Positions 19,182-30,191 of a stretch of DNA of 57,588 bases are shown here, in pieces. Each line of letters starts with the position of its first letter. Position 1 is the first letter of the stretch. The DNA is taken from the NCBI GenBank assembly GCA_006226965.1, contig SBGQ01000098.1, positions 1 through 57,588 of the forward strand, in the 5' to 3' direction. A model generated the notes under the pieces. That model saw only the letters and a program-made list of their open reading frames with translations, had not been told where the DNA came from and did no database searches. This DNA is from a bacterium (GTDB lineage Bacteria > Bacteroidota > Rhodothermia > Balneolales > M1805). Position numbers and translations under genes: made by a program.

Positions 19182-19210
19182 TCACATTAATCTACTTATT
19201 TTGTTTCCGA

Positions 19211-20233
19211 TTATCGGTCGCGTTTTCGAAGTATAAAAGAATTTAATCCAATCCCTATCGGTGCCGCAACCAAAATTAATAACAACATAGAACTATGTGT
19301 TACAAAGGCATAAGCGAGTCCAATAATTTCCGGCACATTGTATAAAACATATAAGGTTTGCTTTACAAACCAGTGATAGGTTCCAATTGCACCGGGAGAT
19401 GGTAATGCTACTCCAATAGCCGATAATACCATTATTATCGCACTATCTGCAAAACCTATTCCATATTGAGCTCCCAAATCGAACATCGAAATCGGAATTA
19501 AAACCATTAACGTGTAACACAACCATAAAATGGCTGTTAGGATGATGAAATAAGGCCAGTTGTGAACTTTTCGAATATTGGTCAAACCTTTTATAAAAAC
19601 ATCTAATAATCCACTGATTTTTTGCGCCATTTTTCCAAAGAAATCTTCTCGGTTTGCAACAACTTTCAGGATTTTCATGCCAAGCCACATGAAAAATATT
19701 CCTGCAACAATTATCCCAACAATTAAACCGACCGATTCATAGCTACCCATTCCTAAAAGAATTTCAGCGTTTTCTTTTCCAAATAGGCTAATAATGGTAT
19801 GCTCATCTGTTATCACATACACAAATAGAATAATAACCATCATCAAAAGCATCAGTGTATCGATAACACGTTCTAATACCACCGTTCCAATTAAAGTTAA
19901 AAGTGGAATTGAATCTTTTTTTGATACATACATACAACGTGAAACCTCACCCAATCTCGGAATGATATAATTCATCAGATACCCAAAAAATACCCCGGCG
20001 TTAAAAGTAGATCGGTGTGCTTTTGCTCGTTCTTCACCTAATAATAAAATCCAGCGTTCTGCACGAACCAGATAGGATAAAACTGAAACGAAAATAAAGC
20101 CGGGAATCCAGCCGTATGATATATTCTCAAATGATTTTAGGACTTCGTCAACATCTACGTTTTTAAATGCAAGCCATAAAAAAAGTGCACCAATCGGAAT
20201 ACTAACGGCGATTTTTTTCCAGTTTTCTTTCAC
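19211..20233 (-). CDS. Lysylphosphatidylglycerol synthase TM-region/UPF0104 family membrane protein
   Basis: Multi-TM, 'NAGVFFGYLMNYIIPRLGEVSRCMYVSKK', 'IGVALPSPGAIGTYHWF'. Confidence 0.85.
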   Translation of the reverse strand: MKENWKKIAVSIPIGALFLWLAFKNVDVDEVLKSFENISYGWIPGFIFVSVLSYLVRAERWILLLGEERAKAHRSTFNAGVFFGYLMNYIIPRLGEVSRCMYVSKKDSIPLLTLIGTVVLERVIDTLMLLMMVIILFVYVITDEHTIISLFGKENAEILLGMGSYESVGLIVGIIVAGIFFMWLGMKILKVVANREDFFGKMAQKISGLLDVFIKGLTNIRKVHNWPYFIILTAILWLCYTLMVLIPISMFDLGAQYGIGFADSAIIMVLSAIGVALPSPGAIGTYHWFVKQTLYVLYNVPEIIGLAYAFVTHSSMLLLILVAAPIGIGLNSFILRKRDR

Positions 20234-20847
20234 TGTCGAAGGTCTACAATTTCAGCAGATTCAGGATAATCCACCATTTTCAGTTTGTTCGAATAGGAAA
20301 CATAAGACGACTTTGTAAAAGCCGACTCATTCACATTCGATTGCTGATCCAATGCTGTAATTTTCATCGGAAAACCTTTGGTATCAACCAGCATAAGTAT
20401 TTGTCTAAAAACGGCAAAATCATCCAAATTAATAAGCTCTATTTGCCAAACGTTCTTTTCTTTTTTTTCGTTGATTTTGTATTCGTTTTCAGTAGCGTTA
20501 ATAAATCGGGAGGGGGCAAAATCATCGTCTTCTTTGTTGTATGGAGAGATGATTACCTGATTTTTTACTATCGAATACACGGTACTTACGGAATCAAATA
20601 CGGCAATTATACGATCGTCCGACTCAACACGATACCCGTTTTTGTGAATCCATACTTTTCCGGTTGATTTCGAAGTATCGCCGGTAAACGTATCTATAAA
20701 GGTATGCACTAACTCTGCCTGTAGAGCTTTTCCGTTTTTCAACTCTTTTTTGATGAGTTCCAATCCTTTTGATTGCGCCCAACTTGCTCCTGAACTGGTA
20801 ATCAACATTACCAGTAAAACAAACAGTTTACCTACGTTTTTGTGCAT
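20230..20847 (-). CDS. LolA-family outer-membrane lipoprotein carrier protein
   Basis: Signal peptide; 'STGKVWIHKNGYRVESDDRIIAVFDSVSTVYSIVKNQVIISPYN'; LolA-like architecture, downstream of ftsK. Confidence 0.8.
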   Translation of the reverse strand: MHKNVGKLFVLLVMLITSSGASWAQSKGLELIKKELKNGKALQAELVHTFIDTFTGDTSKSTGKVWIHKNGYRVESDDRIIAVFDSVSTVYSIVKNQVIISPYNKEDDDFAPSRFINATENEYKINEKKEKNVWQIELINLDDFAVFRQILMLVDTKGFPMKITALDQQSNVNESAFTKSSYVSYSNKLKMVDYPESAEIVDLRQ

Positions 20848-23396
20848 TAGTCTAAGCCTCTTAAAATTACGTCTAGTTCTTCATCAGATTGAACAAGAAC
20901 ATCTCTGGCTGTACTTCCTTGATACGGACCAACAATTCCGGCTGCGTATAGTTGGTCAATTAAACGTCCTGCTCTGTTATAGCCAAGTCGTAATTTTCTC
21001 TGTAGTAATGAAACCGAACCTTGTTGATGTAATACAACCACCTTGGCGGCATCATCAAACAAAGCATCGCGCTCACTTTTATCAAGAGAAGGTAAATCCT
21101 GTTCTTCTTCTGATTCAACTAACGGTAAATAGTATGGTGTTGTATAACCTACTTGTTCACCTACAAAATCTGTAATTCGTTCAACTTCTTCTGTCGATAC
21201 AAATGCGTTTTGAACTCGAATCATCGGACCACCACCCGCATACAACATATCGCCTCTACCAACCAATTGGTCGGCGCCCATTGTATCAAGAATGGTTCTT
21301 GAGTCAATTTTTGAAGCTACCTGATAAGCAATTCTTGACGGGAAGTTTGCTTTAATGGTACCTGTAATGACATTCACTGACGGACGCTGTGTAGCAACTA
21401 CCAAGTGAATACCAACCGCACGTGCTAACTGAGCAATTCGAGCAATGGGCTCTTCAATTTGTTTTCCGGCTGTCATCATCAAATCGGCTAACTCATCAAT
21501 AATTACAACGATGTATGGAAGGTGTCTATGCCCTTCTTCTACATTTAGTTTGCCGTTTTTTACTTTGTCGTTATACGCTTTTAAATCGCGAACCATTGCC
21601 AATTTGAGCAAATCGTAACGATCATCCATTTCCTTACACACAGAAAGCAACGTCTCTAATACTTTTGATGTATCCGTGATAATCGGCTCTTCCATGTGCG
21701 GAAGCATCGCCAAATAATGACGCTCCAAATTTCTGTATAATGCTAATTCGATTTTTTTCGGGTCAACCAAAATGAACTTTAGATTGTCCGGATGGCATTT
21801 ATAGAGCAAACAGGTAATTATGGTATTAATCCCAACAGATTTACCGGAACCTGTAGCACCGGCAACCAACAAGTGCGGACATTTTGCCAAATCAACCATA
21901 AAAATTTCGTTTTCAATGGTTTTACCAAAAGCAATCGGTAAGTCCATTTTCGATTCAACGAATTTCTTTGTGTTTATGACCTGCTTAATATAAACCGTTT
22001 CACGAGTCTGGTTTGGCACTTCGATACCAACGGCTGATTTCCCCGGAATGGGTGCAATAATTCGAATTCCAATTGCAGCCATGGCCATTTTTAAATCGTT
22101 GGCATAGCTTTCAATCTTAGAAATTTTCACATCCGGAGCAGGTGTAAGCTCATATAAGGTAACGGTCGGACCAACAATGGCATCAATAGCGATAATCTCT
22201 ATTCCGTGTCTACCCAGTTTATCCAGAATGATGCGTTTGTTTTCGTTGATTTCATCCATATCAACTTCAACGCCTTCATTTGGCGGAGAATCGAGCAACT
22301 CAATAGTTGGAAACTTAAATTTGATGAGAGGTAATTGTCCGTTTAGTTCCGTCTGCATTTTTTTCAAATCAGACTTATTAGCCTGCTCTTCCTCTTCGCC
22401 TACATAAACATGAACTTCCGGCTCTGTGATATCTATATCTTCTGATTCTGTTTCTTCAACAATAGGTTCAGGCTTTTCAATAACAGCTCGTTTACCAACT
22501 ACATCTTTAGGTTCAGCTTGTTTTGCAGCTTGGCGCTCTTTGTCTCTTTCGATAGAAGCACGAAGAACTTCTTCCATATTAGGCGCTTGTTCAACTTCTT
22601 CATCCTCTTCAATTTCTTTCGGCTCTTCCTGAACCACAACTGGCGGTGGAATAATTTTTTTAGGCGCTTGTATTACAACTTCCTCTTTCTTTTCCTCAAG
22701 TTGTTTTCTAGCCGCCTTTTCTTGGATTGAATCAACAACTTCGCCGGCTTTTTCCTGAGCACGCGCTTTGTAATTATGGATTTTTTCTTTGATTCGATCT
22801 ATCGTAACCTGAATGTCTCTATCAATTAAGAACAAGAGCGAAATCACCAATAAAACAAAGAAGACAATTCCGCTTCCGATAGGAGATAAGAGATTGTAAA
22901 AAACAGTTGCAATAGCTTCCCCGGAAGAACCCGCCCATACAATCGTAGAAATATCTTTTACTTTTATGAACCAACCCGCTATAACGGCAAACAACACCAT
23001 CATCAACAAGCTATAAACAGAACCCCAACTCAAATTGCGGATTTCTTTTGCCCTGAAAACGTACCATCCTGAAATAATCATCAAAACAGGAACAACTACT
23101 GAAGCATAACCGAAACCAAGAAATACAAAAAAATGCGCAATCCACGCTCCAATAGGTCCTAACCCGTTCTTGATTCTGAGAGCAGGGCCACTATCTGATG
23201 CAAAAATAGAATCAACCGTAACTTTTGAAAGCGGAGTATAATCATTCTCTGAATAGGTGAGAATACTCAAGGCAATCAAAATACCTAAGGACATCACCAC
23301 AATGCCCAAAATTTCCATTTTTCTAGTTTGGCTGATATTTACACCAGCAGCTGAGCTAGAACTCTTATCGCTGGTTGTTACTTTTTTCCTAGCCAT
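20847..23396 (-). CDS. ftsK: DNA translocase FtsK/SpoIIIE
   Basis: 4-TM N-domain, 'HLLVAGATGSGKSVGINTIITCLLY', C-terminal gamma winged-helix 'VSLLQRKLRLGYNRAGRLIDQL'. Confidence 0.97.
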   Translation of the reverse strand: MARKKVTTSDKSSSSAAGVNISQTRKMEILGIVVMSLGILIALSILTYSENDYTPLSKVTVDSIFASDSGPALRIKNGLGPIGAWIAHFFVFLGFGYASVVVPVLMIISGWYVFRAKEIRNLSWGSVYSLLMMVLFAVIAGWFIKVKDISTIVWAGSSGEAIATVFYNLLSPIGSGIVFFVLLVISLLFLIDRDIQVTIDRIKEKIHNYKARAQEKAGEVVDSIQEKAARKQLEEKKEEVVIQAPKKIIPPPVVVQEEPKEIEEDEEVEQAPNMEEVLRASIERDKERQAAKQAEPKDVVGKRAVIEKPEPIVEETESEDIDITEPEVHVYVGEEEEQANKSDLKKMQTELNGQLPLIKFKFPTIELLDSPPNEGVEVDMDEINENKRIILDKLGRHGIEIIAIDAIVGPTVTLYELTPAPDVKISKIESYANDLKMAMAAIGIRIIAPIPGKSAVGIEVPNQTRETVYIKQVINTKKFVESKMDLPIAFGKTIENEIFMVDLAKCPHLLVAGATGSGKSVGINTIITCLLYKCHPDNLKFILVDPKKIELALYRNLERHYLAMLPHMEEPIITDTSKVLETLLSVCKEMDDRYDLLKLAMVRDLKAYNDKVKNGKLNVEEGHRHLPYIVVIIDELADLMMTAGKQIEEPIARIAQLARAVGIHLVVATQRPSVNVITGTIKANFPSRIAYQVASKIDSRTILDTMGADQLVGRGDMLYAGGGPMIRVQNAFVSTEEVERITDFVGEQVGYTTPYYLPLVESEEEQDLPSLDKSERDALFDDAAKVVVLHQQGSVSLLQRKLRLGYNRAGRLIDQLYAAGIVGPYQGSTARDVLVQSDEELDVILRGLD

Positions 23397-24120
23397 TTTC
23401 GTTAATCAGGGTTCCTTCTTTTAAAACAGGTAAAACATTGGTTACATTCAGTTTGGAACAATATAGGACATCTTCCTCAAAACCAAGAGATTTTAATCTC
23501 ATAGCGTGGTTCGATCCGCTCACTACTGTTACAATATCGTTTTCATATTTCTCGCTTAAAACAAACGCTAGTTTTGCACCGTCACGACTGTCTTCCGGTA
23601 ATTTTCCGTCTGTTAATTTTCTGATAATCAATCCGGCACACAAGGAATCCTCAAGGGATAATCTGCTTTTCCAGCCAGCACAGGCAAGTATAATTTCCCC
23701 TTGTGCTTCTTTCAATTCATTAACCACAGTGTCCATATTTAAAAAGCTTCCGATAATCACTTTTTTAGCATGCTGCGATTTTACGATAGCCTTTGTTCCG
23801 TTCGTTGTGTTGAATATCAGTGTTTTGCCTTTAATTACATCTTCATCGTATTCAAACGGTGAATTTCCGAGATGGTAACCATCAATTTTCTCCCCGTCTT
23901 TTTCTCCGCACAACAAATAACGGCTTGCGTCTAAATTTTGAGCGATGCGTCCCGCAGCAGACATATCTTCAACAGGAATAATTTCTTTCGCACCATTTTG
24001 TAAAGCAGTAATTATGGTTGATGATGCTCTGAGCACATCGATCACAACCACGGTTTTGCCTCTTAAATCTTCTTCTAAAAGAGATAAGGCAGAAGAGTAC
24101 ACATCAATTTTTTGAGTCAT
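23389..24120 (-). CDS. comB: 2-phosphosulfolactate phosphatase family protein (ComB)
   Basis: 'VVVIDVLRASSTIITALQNGAKEIIPV', 'GNSPFEY', 'TLIFNTTNGTKAI'. Confidence 0.88.
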   Translation of the reverse strand: MTQKIDVYSSALSLLEEDLRGKTVVVIDVLRASSTIITALQNGAKEIIPVEDMSAAGRIAQNLDASRYLLCGEKDGEKIDGYHLGNSPFEYDEDVIKGKTLIFNTTNGTKAIVKSQHAKKVIIGSFLNMDTVVNELKEAQGEIILACAGWKSRLSLEDSLCAGLIIRKLTDGKLPEDSRDGAKLAFVLSEKYENDIVTVVSGSNHAMRLKSLGFEEDVLYCSKLNVTNVLPVLKEGTLINENG

Positions 24121-24124
24121 AGTT

Positions 24125-25222
24125 TTATTTCTTGATGAAAGGCGGTTTGCTTATCGTTGCTTTTACCAGTTTGTTTCTGATGGAGATATATACGTCGGAA
24201 TGGTTCTGTAAGTATTCGGTTGATGCGTATCCCATACCGATTCCTTTTCCATTTGTAATAGACAAACCGCCGCTGGTAACTTCTCCGATTGGGCTTCCAT
24301 TTATATCAGTAATCGGATAATGTGCTCTCGGCATAGCTTTTTCTTCATCTAAAATAAAGCCGATAAGTTTCTTTTTTAAGCCCGCTTCTTTTGCTGACGT
24401 AACTGCTTCTTGCCCAATAAAAAAGGATTTATCCAATTTTGTTAACCACCCTAAACCCGCTTCTAAGGGTAAGGTATCTTTTGAAATATCGTTTCCATAT
24501 AAAGCGTAACCCATTTCCAGTCTGAGTGTATCGCGTGCGCCTAAACCCGCCGGTTTAATTCCTAAATCTGCGCCTTTTTCCATTAATACATCCCAAACTG
24601 CATTTGCGTCAATACCTTTTCCGCTGAAATACAATTCAAACCCTTTTTCACCGGTGTAACCTGTTTCCGAAATAATTACGTTGTTCATTCCGGCAAAATC
24701 ACCGACTGCAAATTTATAATAACCGATAGAAGAGACATCAACCGATGTTAAGCGTTGAACCAATTCCGGCGCTTTTGGTCCCTGAACGGCTAATAAACAA
24801 GTTGTATCAGATATGTTTTCTAATTTCATTGCACCTTCAACGTGAGCTTTCATCCACTCTAGGTCTTTTTCAATATTTGATGCATTAATTACTAACATGT
24901 ATTCATGTTCTGATAACATGTAAACGAGTAAATCATCAACAATTCCACCATTTTCATAGCACATTGCAGAATATTGAGCTTTTCCTGGTGTCAATTTCGA
25001 AGCGTCATTAATGGTAATCTTTTGAATGAACGCTAACGCATCCGCACCGGTAACCATTACTTCACCCATATGAGAAACATCAAACAAACCGACTGCTTCG
25101 CGAACGGCATTATGCTCTGCTTTAATACCTTCGTATTGAACGGGCATTTCAAATCCGCCGAAGTCAATGAGCTTTGCTCCTGATTTTACATGTGCCTCAT
25201 AAAATGGTGTTCTTTTTAACAT
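24125..25222 (-). CDS. gcvT: Glycine cleavage system aminomethyltransferase
   Basis: 'MLKRTPFYEAHVKSGAKLIDFGGFEMPVQYEGIKAEHNAVREAVGLFDVSHMGE'. Confidence 0.97.
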   Translation of the reverse strand: MLKRTPFYEAHVKSGAKLIDFGGFEMPVQYEGIKAEHNAVREAVGLFDVSHMGEVMVTGADALAFIQKITINDASKLTPGKAQYSAMCYENGGIVDDLLVYMLSEHEYMLVINASNIEKDLEWMKAHVEGAMKLENISDTTCLLAVQGPKAPELVQRLTSVDVSSIGYYKFAVGDFAGMNNVIISETGYTGEKGFELYFSGKGIDANAVWDVLMEKGADLGIKPAGLGARDTLRLEMGYALYGNDISKDTLPLEAGLGWLTKLDKSFFIGQEAVTSAKEAGLKKKLIGFILDEEKAMPRAHYPITDINGSPIGEVTSGGLSITNGKGIGMGYASTEYLQNHSDVYISIRNKLVKATISKPPFIKK

Positions 25223-25398
25223 ATTCTTCTTTGATTAATGTGGTTTACTAAACAGCTTTTTTCTACAGTTATTTCACCCTGATTTCGGCGCTAAATATAC
25301 AAACCCCACTTGTTAAATTAGAATTAAATAGGCTTAAACAAACTTTTAATAAGCGTTAATCTCATACTTTTTTATCCGCATTTGGTCGATTGTATTTG

Positions 25399-25406
25399 TA
25401 CCTTTG
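25399..25406 (+). promoter_or_regulatory. TAnnTTTG-type -7 element (TACCTTTG) upstream of mrp
   Basis: Located 34 bp before the likely ATG; -33 TTTG not well placed. Confidence 0.4.
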
Positions 25407-25439
25407 CCTTCAATATTTATTGATTTAAGATTTAATGAT

Positions 25440-26543
25440 ATGTCTATAACAAAAGACCAGGTTCTTTTTGCTCTGTCCAATGTAATCGACCCTGATTTAC
25501 ATAAGGATATTGTTACTTTAAACATGGTTGATGATATCGTAATTGATAATAAAAATGTCTCTTTTACGGTTAATTTAACTACACCTGCATGCCCGATGAA
25601 AGATCAAATTCAACGTGCATGTGAAAATGCCATTCATCATTTAGTTGATAAAACTGCTACTGTTCACGCTACGATGTCAAGTAAAGTAACAGCAACTCAA
25701 AATGTTGGCGTTACCAATCCGAACGAATTACTTAAAGACGTTAAAAACATTATAGCCGTTGCTTCCGGAAAGGGTGGTGTGGGAAAATCTACCGTTGCGG
25801 TTAACTTGGCTGTTTCTTTAGCGAAAGCCGGCGCAAAAGTCGGCTTAGTTGATACTGATGTGTACGGACCAAGTATCCCAACCATGTTCGATATCAATCA
25901 AAAACCAAACATCACTACTCAAAAGAAATTAGTTCCGCTCGAAAAATACGGTGTTAAACTACTTTCAATGGGATTTTTAGTGGATGAAAACGAAGCCGTT
26001 GTATGGCGTGGACCTATGGCTTCTAGTGCCGTTCGTCAGTTTTTAACCGAGGTACTTTGGGGTGAGTTAGATTACCTCGTTATGGATATGCCTCCCGGCA
26101 CGGGCGATATTCAGTTAACCATCGTTCAGACGGTTCCTTTGACAGGAGCAGTTATTGTTTCAACTCCGCAAACCGTTGCTTTGGACGATGCGAAAAAAGG
26201 TATTGCCATGTTCAAGAAAGTAAATGTTCCTGTTTTAGGCGTGGTTGAAAACATGGCTTATTTCACACCTCCAGATATGCCGGATAAGAAATATTACATT
26301 TTTGGACAAGATGGAGCTAAAAACTTAGCAGAACAATGGGCTGTGCCGTTTATTGGTGAGGTTCCGCTTGAACAAACCATCAGGGAAGGCGGGGACGAGG
26401 GTAAACCTGTAAGTATTGATAAACCCGATTCTTTATCCGCCCAAGCTTTTGATGAAATTGCTCAACGTGTTGCTCAGCAAATCTCTATTCGAAATGCCGA
26501 TGCACCGCCAACGGAAAAAGTTGAAATTCTTTTTAAGCCGTAA
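25440..26543 (+). CDS. Mrp/NBP35 ATP-binding Fe-S carrier with N-terminal MIP18-like domain
   Basis: 'VASGKGGVGKSTVAVNLAVSLAKAGAKVGLVDTDVYGPSIP'; ATG at 25440 preferred over the upstream non-ATG start at 25404. Confidence 0.95.
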   Translation: MSITKDQVLFALSNVIDPDLHKDIVTLNMVDDIVIDNKNVSFTVNLTTPACPMKDQIQRACENAIHHLVDKTATVHATMSSKVTATQNVGVTNPNELLKDVKNIIAVASGKGGVGKSTVAVNLAVSLAKAGAKVGLVDTDVYGPSIPTMFDINQKPNITTQKKLVPLEKYGVKLLSMGFLVDENEAVVWRGPMASSAVRQFLTEVLWGELDYLVMDMPPGTGDIQLTIVQTVPLTGAVIVSTPQTVALDDAKKGIAMFKKVNVPVLGVVENMAYFTPPDMPDKKYYIFGQDGAKNLAEQWAVPFIGEVPLEQTIREGGDEGKPVSIDKPDSLSAQAFDEIAQRVAQQISIRNADAPPTEKVEILFKP

Positions 26544-26547
26544 AACG

Positions 26548-26575
26548 AAAAAGGGGTCAAATGACCCCTTTTTTT
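26548..26575. terminator. Bidirectional Rho-independent terminator between mrp and rplS
   Basis: AAAAAGGGGTCA-aa-TGACCCCTTTTT perfect inverted repeat with flanking A/T tracts. Confidence 0.85.
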
Positions 26576-26924
26576 ATTGAAACAAGTTTTTGTCTTTAAT
26601 ACGAGCTGCTTTACCGCGTAATTCACGCAAGTAGAACAATTTCGCACGACGCACTTTACCTTTTTTCTTCACTTCAATTTGTGCAATGAATGGAGAAGAG
26701 AATGGGAAAATACGCTCAACACCTACGTTGTTCGAAATTTTGCGAACGGTGAAAGTACGATTTGCACCAGATCCGCGAATTCCAATTACAACACCTTGGT
26801 ATTGCTGAATACGCTCTTTTTCACCTTCGCGAACGCGGTAGTGAATGTTGATTGTATCACCAGGCTCAAACACAGGTAAATCTGTTCTGAGTTGTGTTTG
26901 TTCAACTAAATCTAATTTATTCAT
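26574..26924 (-). CDS. rplS: 50S ribosomal protein L19
   Basis: '[29 protein letters not shown]...[24 protein letters not shown]'. Confidence 0.98.
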   Translation of the reverse strand: MNKLDLVEQTQLRTDLPVFEPGDTINIHYRVREGEKERIQQYQGVVIGIRGSGANRTFTVRKISNNVGVERIFPFSSPFIAQIEVKKKGKVRRAKLFYLRELRGKAARIKDKNLFQ

Positions 26925-26950
26925 GGCTTTATTCTTTGCCTTTAGAATGA

Positions 26951-27640
26951 TTAATTATCTGAATTTTTTTGAATTAAATCGGGTCGAAGGTTTTTAGTTC
27001 TATCCAGCGATTGTTTGCTTTTCCATTCTTCTACAAGTTTGTGATTCCCTCCCAATAATTCTTCCGGTACGTTTAAACCTCGGAATTCGGCAGGTCGGGT
27101 ATAAACAGGAGCACCTAACAATCCATTTTGAAATGAATCTTCTAAAGCACTTTCCGCATCACCCAAAACGCCGGGGATAAGGCGTATCAGCGAGTCAATC
27201 ATAACCAAAGCAGGTAATTCACCGCCCGACAGTACGAAGTCGCCAATACTATATTCATCAGTTATTAACTGATCTCTAACTCGTTGATCAACACCCTTAT
27301 AATGTCCACACAGTACGATGATGTTCTCGGAGAGGGAAAGTCGGTTCGCCTCTGTTTGATTAAAGGCCTTTCCATCCGGGGCGGTATATATAATATGATC
27401 GTATTTGCGTTGCCTGAGCAAATGCTCGATGCAGTCGAAAATCGGTTGGGGACTTAAAACCATGCCAGCCCCACCACCGTAAGGGTAATCATCGATTTTG
27501 CGATGCTTATCCTTAGTGAAGTCTCTTAAATCGTGAATATGCACTTCAACTAAACCTGCATTTCTAGCCCTTTTAATGATTGAATACTCAATCGGACTTT
27601 CCAGCAATTTCGGTACAGCTGAAATTAAATCTAATCTCAT
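26951..27640 (-). CDS. trmD: tRNA (guanine-N1)-methyltransferase
   Basis: '[19 protein letters not shown]', '[12 protein letters not shown]', '[19 protein letters not shown]'. Confidence 0.98.
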   Translation of the reverse strand: MRLDLISAVPKLLESPIEYSIIKRARNAGLVEVHIHDLRDFTKDKHRKIDDYPYGGGAGMVLSPQPIFDCIEHLLRQRKYDHIIYTAPDGKAFNQTEANRLSLSENIIVLCGHYKGVDQRVRDQLITDEYSIGDFVLSGGELPALVMIDSLIRLIPGVLGDAESALEDSFQNGLLGAPVYTRPAEFRGLNVPEELLGGNHKLVEEWKSKQSLDRTKNLRPDLIQKNSDN

Positions 27641-27641
27641 C

Positions 27642-28172
27642 TCAGATTTCCTTTAAATCGTCTAGATTATTCACGGTAAGTTGCTCATTTTCAAAATCAA
27701 TTTCGGTCACGTAGGCTTCTACAGCCGGTACGAGTATTACCGAATCGTTGGTTTGAATTTCAAGCAGCTCATGAGCGGGGTTATCCATAACATCAATTAC
27801 CTTGCCCACACGGACACCTTGCTCATTTACGACTTCCCATTCGATGCACTCATGGTAAGAAAACTCGAATTGCTCCAAATTCTCATACTCATAAGCCGGA
27901 ATCATTACTTCTTTGTTTCGAAGCTGTTCGGCGTGCGATCTTTCGGTTAGATGTACAAACTTTACAAAGAACGAATAGCGATTATTTTTTTCAACAACGT
28001 AGGAGTTTTCGACTCTGTAAGGCTCAACATCGCCACGTTTATTCGCTATATAGAACAATTTGATGGTTTCAAGTTCGGATGGATTGGCCACATCGGGCTC
28101 TACAATGATTTCACCTTTAAGACCGTGTGCTTTAATTACACTACCAATCGTTACGAAATCTGAACTCATCAA
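27642..28172 (-). CDS. rimM: Ribosome maturation factor RimM
   Basis: 'VTIGSVIKAHGLKGEIIVEP', PRC-barrel C-domain; between rpsP and trmD. Confidence 0.95.
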   Translation of the reverse strand: MMSSDFVTIGSVIKAHGLKGEIIVEPDVANPSELETIKLFYIANKRGDVEPYRVENSYVVEKNNRYSFFVKFVHLTERSHAEQLRNKEVMIPAYEYENLEQFEFSYHECIEWEVVNEQGVRVGKVIDVMDNPAHELLEIQTNDSVILVPAVEAYVTEIDFENEQLTVNNLDDLKEI

Positions 28173-28183
28173 AAAACCGGATA

Positions 28184-28729
28184 TTACCCGTTTTGCTCTT
28201 CAGTTGACTCTTCAGCAGCTGGAGTTTCTTCCTGAGCTGGAGCCTCTTCAACAGTTTCTTCAGCGGCAGCGGCTGCTTCAGCAGCTACTTTTGCTTCTTC
28301 TTCAGCTTTTTTTGCAGCGGCAGCAGCTTCAACTTGAGCTTTTTTAACTTGCTCTTCTTCTGCTTTTAAGGCTTCACGCATTTTTTCTGCTTTTGAAGCT
28401 TTACCTGCTACAGGTTTGCCAGATTTCCAATCAGCAATTGCCTGATCGATTTCCTCTGCTGATTTACCCCAACGAATTAAGTGTTGGCGATAAAAAATTC
28501 CTTCAGCTTTTAACAATCCGCGTACGGATTCTGATGGCTGTGCACCATTTGCTAACCAGTATAACACTCTTTCGGTGTTTAGGTTAACCATTTTTGGAGT
28601 TGCTACGGGATTATAACGGCCTAAATCTTCAATGATTCCGCCGTCACGTTTTTTACGTATATCCGCTGCAACGATATGATAGTATGGTCTTTTTTTGCGA
28701 CCATGACGTTGTAAACGAATTCTAACCAA
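28184..28729 (-). CDS. rpsP: 30S ribosomal protein S16 with long Ala/Glu/Lys C-terminal extension
   Basis: 'MVRIRLQRHGRKKRPYYHIVAADIRKKRDG' plus a roughly 80-100 aa charged tail. Confidence 0.97.
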   Translation of the reverse strand: MVRIRLQRHGRKKRPYYHIVAADIRKKRDGGIIEDLGRYNPVATPKMVNLNTERVLYWLANGAQPSESVRGLLKAEGIFYRQHLIRWGKSAEEIDQAIADWKSGKPVAGKASKAEKMREALKAEEEQVKKAQVEAAAAAKKAEEEAKVAAEAAAAAEETVEEAPAQEETPAAEESTEEQNG

Positions 28730-28769
28730 GGGTTTTCTCCTGCTTTGGTTTTGTTATGATTAGTTATTA

Positions 28770-30110
28770 TTACCTTTTAAATAAAGGCATGTTTTTGAGT
28801 CCCTGAGCAGCTCTTCCCATCTTAGAAAACTTCGACATGGTTTTCATCATTTTCTTCATCTGTTCGAACTGTTTCAACAACTCATTTATTTCACGAACAC
28901 TGGTTCCGGAGCCGTCAGCAATGCGGCGTTTGCGCGAACCATTAATAACTTCCGGATTTTGGCGTTCGTGTGGGGTCATTGAACTAATAATCGCTTCAAT
29001 TGGTTTGAAAGCATTATCATCAACGTCCACATCCTTTAGAGCTTTCCCCATACCGGGAACCATTCCCAATAAATCAGTAAGGGAGCCCATTTTCTTTATT
29101 TGTTGAAGTTGCTCAAAGAAATCCTCCAAATTGAATGAATTCGTGTGGATTTTCTTTTCCAATTTGCGAGCTTCTTTCTCGTCAAATTGTTGTTGAGCTT
29201 TTTCAACTAAAGAAACAACATCACCCATCCCCAAAATACGCTGAGCCATACGGTCAGGGTAGAATGGACTAAGAGCATCCAGTTTTTCACCGGTACTCAT
29301 AAACTTGATAGGCTTTTGCACAACTGTTTTGATGGAAAGTGCAGCACCACCACGAGTATCACCGTCTAATTTGGTAAGTACTACTCCATCAAAATTAATT
29401 CTTGAATTAAATTCTCTTGCCGTGTTTACAGCATCTTGCCCCGTCATCGAATCAACAACAAACAAGGTTTCTGACGGTTTTACTAAATCTTTAATAGTTG
29501 CCACTTCGTTCATCATTTCTTCATCAACATGAAGACGACCGGCAGTATCTATAATCAAAACATCACATGCGGCTTTTCTCGCAGCTTCAACAGCTTCTTT
29601 TGCTACGCGAACAGCATCTTTTTCTGCAATTGCATATACAGGAACACCGATTTGACCCGCCAATGTTTTTAGCTGCTCAACAGCAGCCGGACGATAAACG
29701 TCAGCCGCAGCAACCATCGGAGTTTTATTTTGCTCTTTTAAATATTTAGCAAGCTTTCCTGTGAAGGTTGTTTTACCGGAACCTTGAAGTCCGGCAATTA
29801 AAATCACGCTTAAGTTGTTTTGTTGAAATCTGATATCCGATTTCTCTCCACCAAGAACCTGAACCAATTCATCATAAACAATCTTGGTAAACATTTGGCC
29901 AGGCTGAACGCTGGTTAAAACGCCGCCGCCAATAGCATCATCTTTTACCTTGTTTGTAAAATCACGAGCAACCTCATAGTTTACGTCGGCATCTAAAAGC
30001 GCACGACGAATCTCGCGTACAGTTTCAGCTATATTGACATCGGTAATACTTCCTTTACCGGACAATCCCTGAAAAACGGATGATAACTTATCGGATAAAT
30101 CTTCGAACAT
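28770..30110 (-). CDS. ffh: Signal recognition particle protein
   Basis: '[19 protein letters not shown]', '[13 protein letters not shown]', M-domain '[18 protein letters not shown]'. Confidence 0.98.
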   Translation of the reverse strand: MFEDLSDKLSSVFQGLSGKGSITDVNIAETVREIRRALLDADVNYEVARDFTNKVKDDAIGGGVLTSVQPGQMFTKIVYDELVQVLGGEKSDIRFQQNNLSVILIAGLQGSGKTTFTGKLAKYLKEQNKTPMVAAADVYRPAAVEQLKTLAGQIGVPVYAIAEKDAVRVAKEAVEAARKAACDVLIIDTAGRLHVDEEMMNEVATIKDLVKPSETLFVVDSMTGQDAVNTAREFNSRINFDGVVLTKLDGDTRGGAALSIKTVVQKPIKFMSTGEKLDALSPFYPDRMAQRILGMGDVVSLVEKAQQQFDEKEARKLEKKIHTNSFNLEDFFEQLQQIKKMGSLTDLLGMVPGMGKALKDVDVDDNAFKPIEAIISSMTPHERQNPEVINGSRKRRIADGSGTSVREINELLKQFEQMKKMMKTMSKFSKMGRAAQGLKNMPLFKR

Positions 30111-30191
30111 GTTTCTAAATGAGCTTAAGCCTTTTTATTAGAGCTTAGTAAAATACAGGTTTATTTGCATATTTTCAATTTACTTAAGAAG

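Noticed and set aside
28060-28347. Leu/Gln-rich plus-strand ORF, looks like a repeat protein
   Set aside because: Antisense of the Ala/Glu-rich tail of rpsP; repeat character is a codon-complement artefact
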